The notes below the pieces were generated by a model that saw only the letters and a list, made by a program, of their open reading frames with translations, searched no databases and was not told where the DNA came from. DNA of 39,661 nucleotides, taken from CAYMUR01 sp964393615 (GTDB lineage Bacteria; Planctomycetota; Planctomycetia; Pirellulales; Pirellulaceae). A program made the position numbers and the translations under genes. Of the stretch, positions 16,621-25,094 are shown in pieces; the first letter of the stretch is position 1; each line of letters starts with the position of its first letter. The stretch lies in contig CAYMUR010000045.1 in NCBI GenBank assembly GCA_964393615.1, positions 1 to 39,661 on the forward strand. Direction: 5' to 3'.

Positions 16621-17979
16621 TCACGAGATATCTTTGCGCGGTTTTTTGATGGCATGCCAGTCGTTTACCGGATGACCATTTTTTGCCTTTTGGTTATTTG
16701 TCGCACGATCCGTAATGCTGACAGCCTCGTTGCGAATGCGTCCGAGATGTTTTTGTGGCAGGCGGCAATGCATAATGACACGATCGTTCGAAAAACGCTT
16801 CGACAAAATTTCGCCATGGGCGGCCAGGTAAGCCATTAATTTGCCATTGGAAACACCTGTTTCGACATCGACATTACAAAATGTGCGGCTCAAGGCATCA
16901 CTGACTGCCGCTGCCAATTGCAGGCCTCCCTTCCCTGAACGTGCACTGATCGGTATGGCATTGGGATAGCGATTAAGGATCCCCTCCATTCTTAGCTCGG
17001 CTTCGGGTACATCCACCTTGTTCAAAGCCAGCAACGTATCCTTTTCCTCAAAACCAATTTCCTCAAGCACGTCATACACGGCCGCAATCTGCTGATTGGC
17101 TGCTGGATGACTGGCATCAGCCACATGTAACAACAAATCAGCCTGCCGTGCTTCTTCCAAAGTAGCTTTAAAGCTGGCAATCAAGCGATGCGGCAAATCA
17201 CGAATAAATCCCACCGTATCGCTCAACAACACGGGCCCCCAATGTGGCAACTGCCAGCGACGCGTACGAGTATCAAGCGTAGCGAACAGCTTGTCCTCGG
17301 CGATTACCTGTGAATTCGTGAGCCGGTTCATTAAGGTGCTCTTGCCAGCGTTGGTGTAACCCACCAAGGATACGGTCATCAGGCCACGGCGGCCCGCCAC
17401 TTGTCGCTCCTTACGATTTTCAATCACTTTCAACTCGCCACGCAGATCCGATATGCGTTTTTCCACCAAACGGCGGTCTACTTCTAACTGTTTTTCGCCC
17501 GGCCCACGCATACCAATTCCCATATTCAAACGGGACAAGTGAGTCCACATGCGCTTTAATCGTGGCAATGAATACTCAAGCTGAGCCAATTCAACCGCTA
17601 AACGAGATTCATACGTTTGTGCACGGGTCGCAAAGATGTCGAGAATCAGTTCCGTTCGGTCCAGAACCTTGACAGCGGTGCGTTTCTCTAGATTACGCCG
17701 TTGTGCCGGGGACAATTCGTTGTCAAACAACACGACATCGGCTTCATGTCTTTCCACCAAGGCGATGAGTTCTTCGACCTTTCCACTGCCGAGATAAGTG
17801 CTATTTTGTGGCGTATCGCGGCGCTGAGTTAAGCGATCGACAACGCGCGCCCCTGCGGTCTCAACAAGCCCTTCCAGTTCTTCGAGCGGATCGGTGATAT
17901 GTTCGTGGCGAGGAAGAATGACACCAACTAACACCGCTTTTTCAGCAAGTAGGCTTTGGTTCCTGTCCAGTTCATACAC
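16621..17979 (-). CDS. hflX: Ribosome-associated GTPase HflX
   Basis: 452 aa from a GTG at 17979, chosen because AGGAGG lies upstream (11-12 nt) and the protein then begins 'VYELDRNQSLLAEKAVLVGV' like other HflX proteins; the longer open frame to 18123 adds 48 unlikely residues. HflX splits stalled ribosomes under stress, especially heat. The N-terminal domain (1-190) ends in the family signature 'GIGMRGPGEKQLEVDRR' (about 154-170). The G domain shows G1 'GYTNAGKST' (207-215), G3 'DTVGF' (254-258), G4 'NKVD' (320-323) and G5 'SARSG' (345-349). A C-terminal domain of about 100 residues closes the protein, ending in a basic tail. Confidence 0.95.
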   Translation of the reverse strand: MYELDRNQSLLAEKAVLVGVILPRHEHITDPLEELEGLVETAGARVVDRLTQRRDTPQNSTYLGSGKVEELIALVERHEADVVLFDNELSPAQRRNLEKRTAVKVLDRTELILDIFATRAQTYESRLAVELAQLEYSLPRLKRMWTHLSRLNMGIGMRGPGEKQLEVDRRLVEKRISDLRGELKVIENRKERQVAGRRGLMTVSLVGYTNAGKSTLMNRLTNSQVIAEDKLFATLDTRTRRWQLPHWGPVLLSDTVGFIRDLPHRLIASFKATLEEARQADLLLHVADASHPAANQQIAAVYDVLEEIGFEEKDTLLALNKVDVPEAELRMEGILNRYPNAIPISARSGKGGLQLAAAVSDALSRTFCNVDVETGVSNGKLMAYLAAHGEILSKRFSNDRVIMHCRLPQKHLGRIRNEAVSITDRATNNQKAKNGHPVNDWHAIKKPRKDIS

Positions 17980-18440
17980 AGGTTGATTCGTCCTCCTGGG
18001 GCTTCTTCCTATTTTACTTCGCCCATCTCGATTTGTCGGTTCAGTATAACGGCAAATCCAGCTTGGACCACTATCCAAGCAACAAACTCCGCAACAGACG
18101 GGACTTAGGCAATCGCGGATCACCGCAGTTTTTAGCGAAAAAACAAAAAGACATGCCGTTCAACCCACCATCCAACAAGGATGTGGCAAACAAACTATTC
18201 GTTTTCACAAGTTTTTCAAATCTTTTTTTTCTAGCGGCCAACCAACTAGCTGGAGACCCTGATCGGTCTATCCTGCAAACCGTTCGGTCGCCATGGAATC
18301 AGAGCGACTAGCTAGCAATCTCTGGCATTCAATCGGTGAATGAGTGAATCTTGGGGACCATTCCTCTTTTTTCATTTCTTTCAGCCTATTGCTAGTCAGC
18401 CAGACCTACCACGGTCGGCATTAACTGCAGTGCCTAATTC

Positions 18441-18470
18441 TTGAGCACCAATCCAGGTGCTTACTTTATA
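18441..18470 (+). promoter_or_regulatory. Candidate sigma-70-type promoter for the RHH gene
   Basis: TTGAGC (18441-18446), 18-bp spacer, TTTATA (18465-18470). Transcription would begin near 18478, at the foot of a hairpin, and give a leader of about 190 nt before the ATG at 18667. The spacer itself contains the inverted repeat GCACC/GGTGC (18445-18460), which could be an operator. Call based on hexamer similarity only. Confidence 0.3.
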
Positions 18471-18477
18471 AGCATGC

Positions 18478-18515
18478 ATGCCAGTCTTGCTGGCATAAAA
18501 AAAGACGGTTTGGCC
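18478..18515 (+). promoter_or_regulatory. Structured leader: two hairpins separated by an A-tract
   Basis: ATGCCAG (18478-18484), loop TCTTG, CTGGCAT (18490-18496), followed by A(7) and then ACGG-TTTGG-CCGT. The A-tract follows the first hairpin on the + strand, so this is not an intrinsic terminator there. It lies about 150-190 nt before the RHH gene and may be a leader element or the start of a small RNA. Confidence 0.35.
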
Positions 18516-18666
18516 GTGGAAATTAACATTGCCAAAAGTTACAGCTTAAAAGCATTTCAATGCTGCTCTTGACTTAGTAGCAATGATTCAGGTAATTCCT
18601 ATGATTACTTGGGGGGCCGGTTCAAGGAAGGATTGGCTCTATTTCGCAAACCGCAAGGAGATCGAC

Positions 18667-19149
18667 ATGCAACAAGTCGCTCAACAGCCAACTATTACCA
18701 GCACAACGTCCACCATGACTGCACCGACGCCGCCTGCACCGACGCCACCCGCACCACCCACAGCGATTCCCGTGGAAAGTCGCGGCCGGGAAGTATTTCG
18801 GATCGCTGGCGAACTTTATCGCCAAAATCCGGACTGGGTCACTTTTTTCCGAGAAGTTCTCGGAGTTGAAGGCATTGTCAGGCGAATATTTCCCTCAACG
18901 GACGAATTTTTGTCGTTCGAGCAGACCGACGAGTATTTAGAAATCCAGCAAATGGTTGCCAAACTGCGAGAGAGCAACCGCGCCCATGCCCAGGGTTCGG
19001 AACCGACCCGAGTGATCACCGTTCGGCTGCCAAAAAGCCTGCACGAATCGCTACGCACAGAAGCTCACGAGCGCCGGACAAGCATGAACAAGCTTTGTAT
19101 TTCAAAGCTTTTACAAGTGATTGACGGCAATCTGATACCACACGAATAG
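18667..19149 (+). CDS. Ribbon-helix-helix (Arc/HicB-like) DNA-binding protein
   Basis: 160 aa from the ATG at 18667, which has a strong AAGGAG 6 nt upstream; an earlier ATG at 18583 lacks one. Three parts are visible: a Thr/Pro/Ala-rich flexible N-terminus (1-35, with 'APTPPAPTPPAPP'), a helical middle (about 40-105, 'REVFRIAGELYRQNPDWVTF' and 'EGIVRRIFPSTDEFLSFE') and a C-terminal ribbon-helix-helix domain (about 115-153) with the strand 'RVITVRLPKSLHESL' and the helix 'RRTSMNKLCISKLLQ'. This is the arrangement found at the end of HicB-type antitoxins, but no toxin gene is adjacent. It probably dimerises and represses its own or other promoters. The role of the middle domain is not recognised. 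Confidence 0.8.
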   Translation: MQQVAQQPTITSTTSTMTAPTPPAPTPPAPPTAIPVESRGREVFRIAGELYRQNPDWVTFFREVLGVEGIVRRIFPSTDEFLSFEQTDEYLEIQQMVAKLRESNRAHAQGSEPTRVITVRLPKSLHESLRTEAHERRTSMNKLCISKLLQVIDGNLIPHE

Positions 19150-19184
19150 CAACCAATGGAGCGTTTTGGTTCCTGCCAGCAACA

Positions 19185-19257
19185 GGAGGGGTGATCCGCA
19201 CTAACGGCTCGCCCCTCCACTTCTGCACCGACCAGGTGACGCTATCTAAGCGTCACC
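19185..19257. other. Two hairpins between the RHH gene and rnpB
   Basis: GGAGGGG (19185-19191) pairs with CCCCTCC (19212-19218) over a 20-nt loop, and GGTGACGC (19235-19242) pairs perfectly with GCGTCACC (19250-19257) over a 7-nt loop. They lie between convergent transcription units, 36 bp past the RHH stop and about 50 bp past the 3' end of rnpB. Neither has a clear U tract on either strand, so they may be RNA 3'-end stabilisers rather than intrinsic terminators. Confidence 0.5.
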
Positions 19258-19308
19258 ATGGATGGGCAGAGCATCTGGCACGTACCCACTCGAAAAAACA
19301 CACGCCGA

Positions 19309-19709
<401 letters not shown>

Positions 19710-19859
19710 ACAACGTGTTGTGAAATGAAAGCAACTGTGCCTGATTTTCATTTTATTATTTACACACACCAAACGCGATGGAGGAATGCTGTTTTTTTGC
19801 AGGTGGACATTCCGATCGGGAAAAACCAAGTTCAACCGCTAAAAAAACACCGAATCCGG

Positions 19860-20855
19860 TCATCGAGACTCCTCATTAACCTGCTTGGCTAAACGGCCCT
19901 GCCACGTATCACGTTGCTCAAATTCCTGCTCGACGGCATTTTTTACTGCCGGTTTGTCAAGACACCAACTAGGCCCCACAAAGTATTTTGGTGGCGCTTC
20001 ACCACTAATCCGTTCCACAACGGTACTTTCAGGGATTCGTTCCAAAAAATCGACCAACGTCCGTACATAGGTGCCACGGTCCATTAATTCAATCTCTCCC
20101 CGTTGAACCTGGTCACCTAACGGAGTATTTTTCACGGCATACAAGTTATGAATTTTGATAGCGTCTGGCTGCAATCTGGCAACTTCGCAAGCTGTCGCCA
20201 GCATGTCTGAGTGGCGTTCACCCGGTAATCCCAGCATAATGTGCAGACAAATTTCAAATTTCCGTTGGCGGCTACGTTCCATTGCGTCAACGGTCGCTTG
20301 GTGGTCATGTCCTCGATTCATCCATTCCAGCGACCGATCATGCATTGTCTGCATACCGTATTCGACCGACAAATAAGTGCTACTCGCAATCTGGTCCAAC
20401 AAGTCAAGGACAGGCTGATCCACACAGTCAGGGCGTGTACCGATGGCTAAGGCCACTACTTTCGGATGCGACAAAGCTGTTTCGTATAGCGATCTCAGCC
20501 TGTCTACCGGTGCATAAGTATTTGTTGCCGGCTGAAAATAAGCCATAAAATGATCACATTTGTAACGTTGCTTCAAACGTCCAATGCCATCATCGATTTG
20601 GCTGAGAATTGCTTGCCTTGGCCCACGCCGACTCGGGCTAAAACTGCGGTTATCACAGAAGGTACACCCCCCAGTCGCGACCGTACCATCCACGTTCGGA
20701 CAGGTGAAACCGCCATCCACGCTCACCCGTTGGACCCGAACTCCAAACCGCTGACGCAGAAAGAAATTGTAGGAAAAATACCTTAAACCGACTGCTCGCC
20801 AGTCTGGAACAAACCCCCCATTTGGGGCACTAAGATCGGTTGACGATGGAAACAC
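19860..20855 (-). CDS. Radical SAM protein, TIGR01212/YhcC family
   Basis: 331 aa. The cluster-binding segment 'FTCPNVDGTVATGGCTFC' (Cys52, Cys64, Cys67) is characteristic of the YhcC/TIGR01212 family, as are 'YFQPATNTYAP', 'SVEYGMQTMHD' and 'HIMLGLPGE'. The 4Fe-4S cluster cleaves S-adenosylmethionine to start a radical reaction; the substrate of this family is not established, although RNA modification has been suggested. The only possible start is GTG 20855, since a stop lies three codons upstream; no ribosome binding site is visible before it. The gene ends 150 bp before the 5' end of rnpB on the same strand, so rnpB may be transcribed from its own promoter in that gap. Confidence 0.9.
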   Translation of the reverse strand: MFPSSTDLSAPNGGFVPDWRAVGLRYFSYNFFLRQRFGVRVQRVSVDGGFTCPNVDGTVATGGCTFCDNRSFSPSRRGPRQAILSQIDDGIGRLKQRYKCDHFMAYFQPATNTYAPVDRLRSLYETALSHPKVVALAIGTRPDCVDQPVLDLLDQIASSTYLSVEYGMQTMHDRSLEWMNRGHDHQATVDAMERSRQRKFEICLHIMLGLPGERHSDMLATACEVARLQPDAIKIHNLYAVKNTPLGDQVQRGEIELMDRGTYVRTLVDFLERIPESTVVERISGEAPPKYFVGPSWCLDKPAVKNAVEQEFEQRDTWQGRLAKQVNEESR

Positions 20856-21124
20856 GTCAATTTACAGTTGAAAAGAGGTGGAAATTTACAATTGCCAGAG
20901 GGAAATGGCCCGTTGCAGCCCCTACCTTGCACTGTTGTTAACGCCAGACACCACGTCTAACGCAGCAACATTGGCTGGCGAATGTACGTTAACTCTCCGA
21001 ACAAGTAAGGAAAATGGAGGCAGAAACATTTGCCAAAAATTAATTATTTTGGATCCCCCTCCCAGGACGAATTTATTATAGTTTTCTTACTGCTAAACAC
21101 AAGGGACAGCGAAGGCACCGTTGA

Positions 21125-21571
21125 ATGTATGGTCAATTGATACCTGTCGGTGGCGGGGATGTGATTCCATTGCTTAAAACTCACTTATTAGTGGGCCGCC
21201 GTGAAAGCTGCGATATCGTACTGCGATTCAGCAATGTTTCCGCACACCACTGCGAATTAAATCTCCAAGATGGTTATTGGTTCATCAAGGATCTAAAAAG
21301 TCGTAATGGTACCAAAGTGAATGGGATTCGGATTATGGAGCAATTCCTTGAACCAGGAGATCTATTGGCAGTCGCCAAACACAAGTACGAAGTGCAATAC
21401 TCTCCGAACGAACTGGGAGCCACCGAGCCACCCCCCGTCGATTCGGTCAGTCAAGAAATCTTGGGGAAATCGCTCCTGGAACGAGCGGGGTTAGATCGTC
21501 GCCCTACACAGCAGACCAATGAAGACATTGGTTTTCGCGTAAAAAAAGTGCGTGAACCGCCGGAAACCTAG
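21125..21571 (+). CDS. Small FHA-domain protein
   Basis: 148 aa. A forkhead-associated domain fills the first 95 residues: 'VGRRESCDIVL' (Gly24, Arg25), 'SNVSAHHCEL' (Ser39, His42) and 'KSRNGTKVNG' (Asn61-Gly62 and Asn66-Gly67), the standard residues for binding phosphothreonine peptides. The last 50 residues are Pro/Glu-rich with a basic end and no motif. It probably binds a phosphorylated partner of a Ser/Thr kinase; no kinase gene is present in this window. An alternative TTG at 21121 is out of frame. Confidence 0.9.
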   Translation: MYGQLIPVGGGDVIPLLKTHLLVGRRESCDIVLRFSNVSAHHCELNLQDGYWFIKDLKSRNGTKVNGIRIMEQFLEPGDLLAVAKHKYEVQYSPNELGATEPPPVDSVSQEILGKSLLERAGLDRRPTQQTNEDIGFRVKKVREPPET

Positions 21572-22077
21572 AGTCGAGGTTAAACGGGTTTTATAACGAG
21601 TTGGACTGGTCCTACAAAACGCCAACCTCTTATTTTGGAAAACCACTCGGCAAAATCCTCCCTTCCACTCGCGTTGTTTCTTTTAACAGGTGTTAAAAAC
21701 ACCACCCAGCGTTCACGACAGGCAATCCACCATGCACGGTCTATCATTTGCCTCGGTTTCCCGTTCATCTGGATAGGTTTACCAAACGGCCAGAAAATCA
21801 TCCGACGGGAACATTCAGACCGCCGTTGCCTCCTACATTGCCCGCGAGACAGCAAGCCCTACGGGTTATCAGTGGCAGCCACTCCCCAGACTTGTCTTAC
21901 GATTAAACAAAATTCAAGACAACTGATGCCAAAATCGGTAAAAAAAGAACTCACAAAATCAGTCTACCCTAGAGATAATCGACTCGAAAAATTACAATGT
22001 TACAATTAGACAAGTTACATCAATGGGAATATTACCTGGAAACTGACTAGCCTCTTTTCGTGTTCGCCCATTTTTCG
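21572..22077. other. Non-coding stretch before the DUF1080 gene
   Basis: 506 bp. Short overlapping open frames on both strands (for example 21635-22009, +) have no protein-like motifs and no ribosome binding sites. I see no repeats, hairpins or promoter pair that I would defend. Confidence 0.4.
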
Positions 22078-22956
22078 ATGGCTGTTCGAATCATTTCCCG
22101 CCGCGATTTTTTGGACCGTAGTGCTCAGGCTGCGTCTGCTCTTGCCGCCAGCACAACACTTGTTCAATCGGCAGCCGCCACAGAGACCAAGACCAACAAA
22201 GAAAAAGCGACCAACAAAGAAAAAGAAAAATGGACCAGTCTGTTCGACGGCGTAACGCTGGCAGGGTGGCACAAAAATCCTCAATTGATTCCGCACGGTT
22301 CCGGCGGGCGCTGGGCCATCGAAAACGGAATACTCACAGGAGAACAAGATCCACCTGGTTCGGGCAATGGTGGTATTTTACTGACCGACCGAAAATTCAA
22401 TGACTTTGAACTTCTCATCGACATCAAACCCGATTGGGGAGTCGATACGGGCCTGTTCCTGAGATGTAACGAGATAGGACACTGTTTTCAGGTAATGGTG
22501 GACTATCACGACAACGGAAACATCGGACACCTTACCAGTATTACCCGGAAAGGCCCTCTCGATTTCAACACGCGTACGTTCGACATCAACGGGAAATACG
22601 ATCCACAAAAAAATCTCACGGGACTGACAACCGCTAAACATCAATCCTCCCAGAACGTAGGTCTCCAGTATTCATGTACACCGGAAGCCTGGATTAAGGC
22701 CTGGAAACTCAATGACTGGAATACACTTCGCGTTCGCATCGAAGGACAGTACCCACAGATCACAACATGGATTAACTCCATGAAGGTCTGTATTTTCGAT
22801 GGGCGCACTTCCAACAACCAACTGTATACTAAAGAAGAAATCTTTCAGATTTTAGGGGGTGAAGGACATGTTGCCCTTCAAGTCTATGGTGGAACATATT
22901 GTCCAAAAGGATCCAAGTGTCGTTGGAAAAACATAAAGATTCGCGAGCTTTCCTGA
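22078..22956 (+). CDS. Tat-exported DUF1080 protein (3-keto-glycoside hydrolase family)
   Basis: 292 aa from the ATG at 22078; a GTG at 22060 would add six residues. A twin-arginine signal (SRRDFL, 7-12, then 'AQAASALAAST') sends the folded protein across the inner membrane. The rest is the concanavalin-like DUF1080 fold: 'WTSLFDGVTLAGWHKNP', 'GRWAIENGILTGE', 'FNDFELLIDIKPDWGVDTG' and the closing 'RWKNIKIREL'. DUF1080 proteins are described as 3-keto-disaccharide hydrolases that cleave glycosides after oxidation of the sugar. A Lys/Glu/Thr-rich linker of about 15 residues joins signal and domain. The next gene, a Tat-exported Gfo/Idh/MocA enzyme, starts 47 bp downstream and could supply the oxidised substrate. 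Confidence 0.9.
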   Translation: MAVRIISRRDFLDRSAQAASALAASTTLVQSAAATETKTNKEKATNKEKEKWTSLFDGVTLAGWHKNPQLIPHGSGGRWAIENGILTGEQDPPGSGNGGILLTDRKFNDFELLIDIKPDWGVDTGLFLRCNEIGHCFQVMVDYHDNGNIGHLTSITRKGPLDFNTRTFDINGKYDPQKNLTGLTTAKHQSSQNVGLQYSCTPEAWIKAWKLNDWNTLRVRIEGQYPQITTWINSMKVCIFDGRTSNNQLYTKEEIFQILGGEGHVALQVYGGTYCPKGSKCRWKNIKIRELS

Positions 22957-23003
22957 TTTCCCCCAACGTCTCAAACAGTAAACCTGCAATAGGTAACCAG
23001 TTC

Positions 23004-24563
23004 ATGGACACCGACAACATTGGCCGATTGCCCGCTGTCACCACAAAGAATAACTGTTCGCTAGCCGGACGCGAACTCTCTCGACGAGATTTTTGCAGTG
23101 GGACAGTTGCCGCTGCTGCCACGCTGACAATTGTCCCCCAGCGGGTGCTCACAGGCGACGACCGTACACCACCAAGCGAAAGGATTAACGTTGCGGTCAT
23201 TGGCACAGGCTGCCACGGAACTCGCCACGTCAAATCATTACTGGCCAACCAGCCGGATATTCAGTTGGTTGCTGTTTGCGATGTTAATGCGCAAAGCAGT
23301 GACTACCATGACTTCGACTACAAGGACGGTATCGCGGGGCTGGATCCGGCCCGACAGATTGTCGAAAGCCACTACGCAGATCAGAAACGGAGCGGCAAGT
23401 ACAAGGGCTGTGCCGCCTATCGCGACTTTCGTGAGATGCTTGCAAAGGAACAGGACATCGACGCGGTGATCGTGGCCACACCAGACCACGCACACGCCGT
23501 CGTCGCCATGCAGGCGATCAAACGCGGCAAGCATGTTTATTGTGAGAAGCCGCTGGCACATTCGGTCCATGAAGCCCGCCAGCTGGCCGAAGCCGCACGA
23601 ACGACCAACGTCGCTACGCAGATGGGTAACCAGCTTCACTCCCTGGAAACGGTTCGTCGTCAAGTCGAACTGATCCGGTCGGGCGCCGTCGGTACGGTGC
23701 GCCAGGTACATGCCTGGTGTGTGAACACGGGTTGGCACGGCCCCTGGTCGGCGGTACTACAGCGACGTTGGGCCGCTGTTGGGGCGGCATGGGCCGCTGG
23801 TCCGGACCGACCGCAGGACACACCGCCCGTGCCCAAAGAGTTGGACTGGGATTTGTGGCTTGGCCCAGCTCCAGAACGACCCTATCACCCTGCCTACTTA
23901 CCCTTTAAATGGCGTGGCTGGTGGGACTTCGGCTCCGGCACGCTGGGAGACATGGGCTGTCACATTATCGACCCCGTCTTGTGGGCATTGGACCTGGAAG
24001 CACCCGTCACCATCGAAGCCAGTTCGACAAGGATCACCGCGGAAACCGCTCCCGTATCGGCAATCGTTCATTATACGTTTTCTGCCCGTGGTGATAGGCC
24101 CGCGGTGGCATTGACCTGGTACGAAGGCGGTATGAAACCGGCTCGACCCAGGGAACTCGCAGACGGCCAAGACTTGCCTGCAAGCGGAGTACTTTACGTC
24201 GGTGACGAAGGAAAATTACTGGTCCCCTATTTCGGTACTCCAACACTATTGCCGGATTCACGAAACAAAGATTTCAAACGTCCCCTACCCTTCCTGCCCC
24301 GCGTCCCATTACAGGTCCAAGGTACGGATCCATTATCGTTGGCACACCACCACCGGGAATGGATTGATGCCTGTAAAGGCGGTCCTGCCGCGCTCAGCCA
24401 CTTCGGCTACGCCGGGCCTTTGACAGAAATTGCATTATTGGGAACAATCGCTATCCGCACGGGCAAAAAACTGAACTGGGATGGGCCTAACATGCAAGTC
24501 ACCAACGTGCCTGTTGCCAATGAATACGTACGCACCCAATACCGCCATGGTTGGAACTTGTAA
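23004..24563 (+). CDS. Tat-exported Gfo/Idh/MocA family oxidoreductase
   Basis: 519 aa from the ATG at 23004. 'LSRRDFCSGTVAAAATLTI' (about 25-43) is a twin-arginine signal, so the enzyme leaves the cytosol folded with its NAD(P) bound. The Rossmann motif is 'INVAVIGTGCHGTRH' (61-75), the catalytic Lys is Lys182 in 'HVYCEKPLAH', and 'GDMGCHIIDPVLWAL' gives the usual conserved His. The protein is longer than cytosolic relatives (about 350 aa), as is usual in planctomycete exported members. It lies 47 bp behind the DUF1080 gene and probably forms an operon with it. The likely role is oxidation of a sugar hydroxyl in the periplasm; the substrate is unknown. Confidence 0.9.
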   Translation: MDTDNIGRLPAVTTKNNCSLAGRELSRRDFCSGTVAAAATLTIVPQRVLTGDDRTPPSERINVAVIGTGCHGTRHVKSLLANQPDIQLVAVCDVNAQSSDYHDFDYKDGIAGLDPARQIVESHYADQKRSGKYKGCAAYRDFREMLAKEQDIDAVIVATPDHAHAVVAMQAIKRGKHVYCEKPLAHSVHEARQLAEAARTTNVATQMGNQLHSLETVRRQVELIRSGAVGTVRQVHAWCVNTGWHGPWSAVLQRRWAAVGAAWAAGPDRPQDTPPVPKELDWDLWLGPAPERPYHPAYLPFKWRGWWDFGSGTLGDMGCHIIDPVLWALDLEAPVTIEASSTRITAETAPVSAIVHYTFSARGDRPAVALTWYEGGMKPARPRELADGQDLPASGVLYVGDEGKLLVPYFGTPTLLPDSRNKDFKRPLPFLPRVPLQVQGTDPLSLAHHHREWIDACKGGPAALSHFGYAGPLTEIALLGTIAIRTGKKLNWDGPNMQVTNVPVANEYVRTQYRHGWNL

Positions 24564-25094
24564 TTATTTTGTGGGACTGTTCGAGGCACGAAGAACCGCA
24601 AACCATTCATTCATTACAACCCTCCATGGACTAACTATTGGTGCATTCTAATCTTTGCCAGGCAGATATGTATCTTAAGTTTACAGGATGACTCATCATT
24701 CTCCGGCCAATAACCTCTTTGCCAGTCCCTGTCTCTGACGGTTGCATTTTCGGCAAACCCAGACTTTCCAGGTAATGACCATCGCGGTCCAGTTTTCTGG
24801 CCTCATCCAGTCAACCAGCGCTAAACGGTTCTCTAATTTGTGAATTTCAAGCACCGCATCAACCCCACAACGCTTTATGGAAATCTCGAAGTCGCTACCG
24901 AACCTTTGTAACGACCGGCGCGAATATTTAAATCCATCTCAACCGGGACAACCCCTACTAATCAGGAAAACCCCTCTTAATCAGGAAAAGTCGCGGTTGA
25001 CATGCTTGGAGCCTGGGAGTCTGACACTCAAGATGCCGAAAGAAAACAACGTAGTCCTTCACGACAGGGAAAACAAGAACCTTTCGCTTGAATC
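24564..25094. other. Non-coding stretch before the bi-domain oxidoreductase gene
   Basis: 531 bp. The only structure noticed is the 19-bp tandem repeat at 24952-24989. A 73-codon open frame (24877-25098, +) overlaps the next start and shows no protein-like motif. Confidence 0.4.
24952..24989 (+). repeat. Two tandem 19-bp units
   Basis: CCCCTACTAATCAGGAAAA (24952-24970) and CCCCTCTTAATCAGGAAAA (24971-24989) match at 17 of 19 positions. They lie about 105 bp before the ATG at 25095 and could be tandem binding sites for a regulator of that gene. Confidence 0.85.

Larger units (their letters stand above)
17980..18666. other. Long non-coding stretch between hflX and the RHH gene
   Basis: 687 bp between two divergent genes. 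The left part is the hflX leader. The right part holds a promoter-like pair (18441-18470) and a row of small hairpins (18445-18515). No open frame here has protein-like features. Confidence 0.5.

Noticed and set aside
18478..18503. Hairpin as a rho-independent terminator
   Set aside because: The homopolymer after the hairpin on the + strand is A, not T; on the - strand the T run comes before the hairpin.
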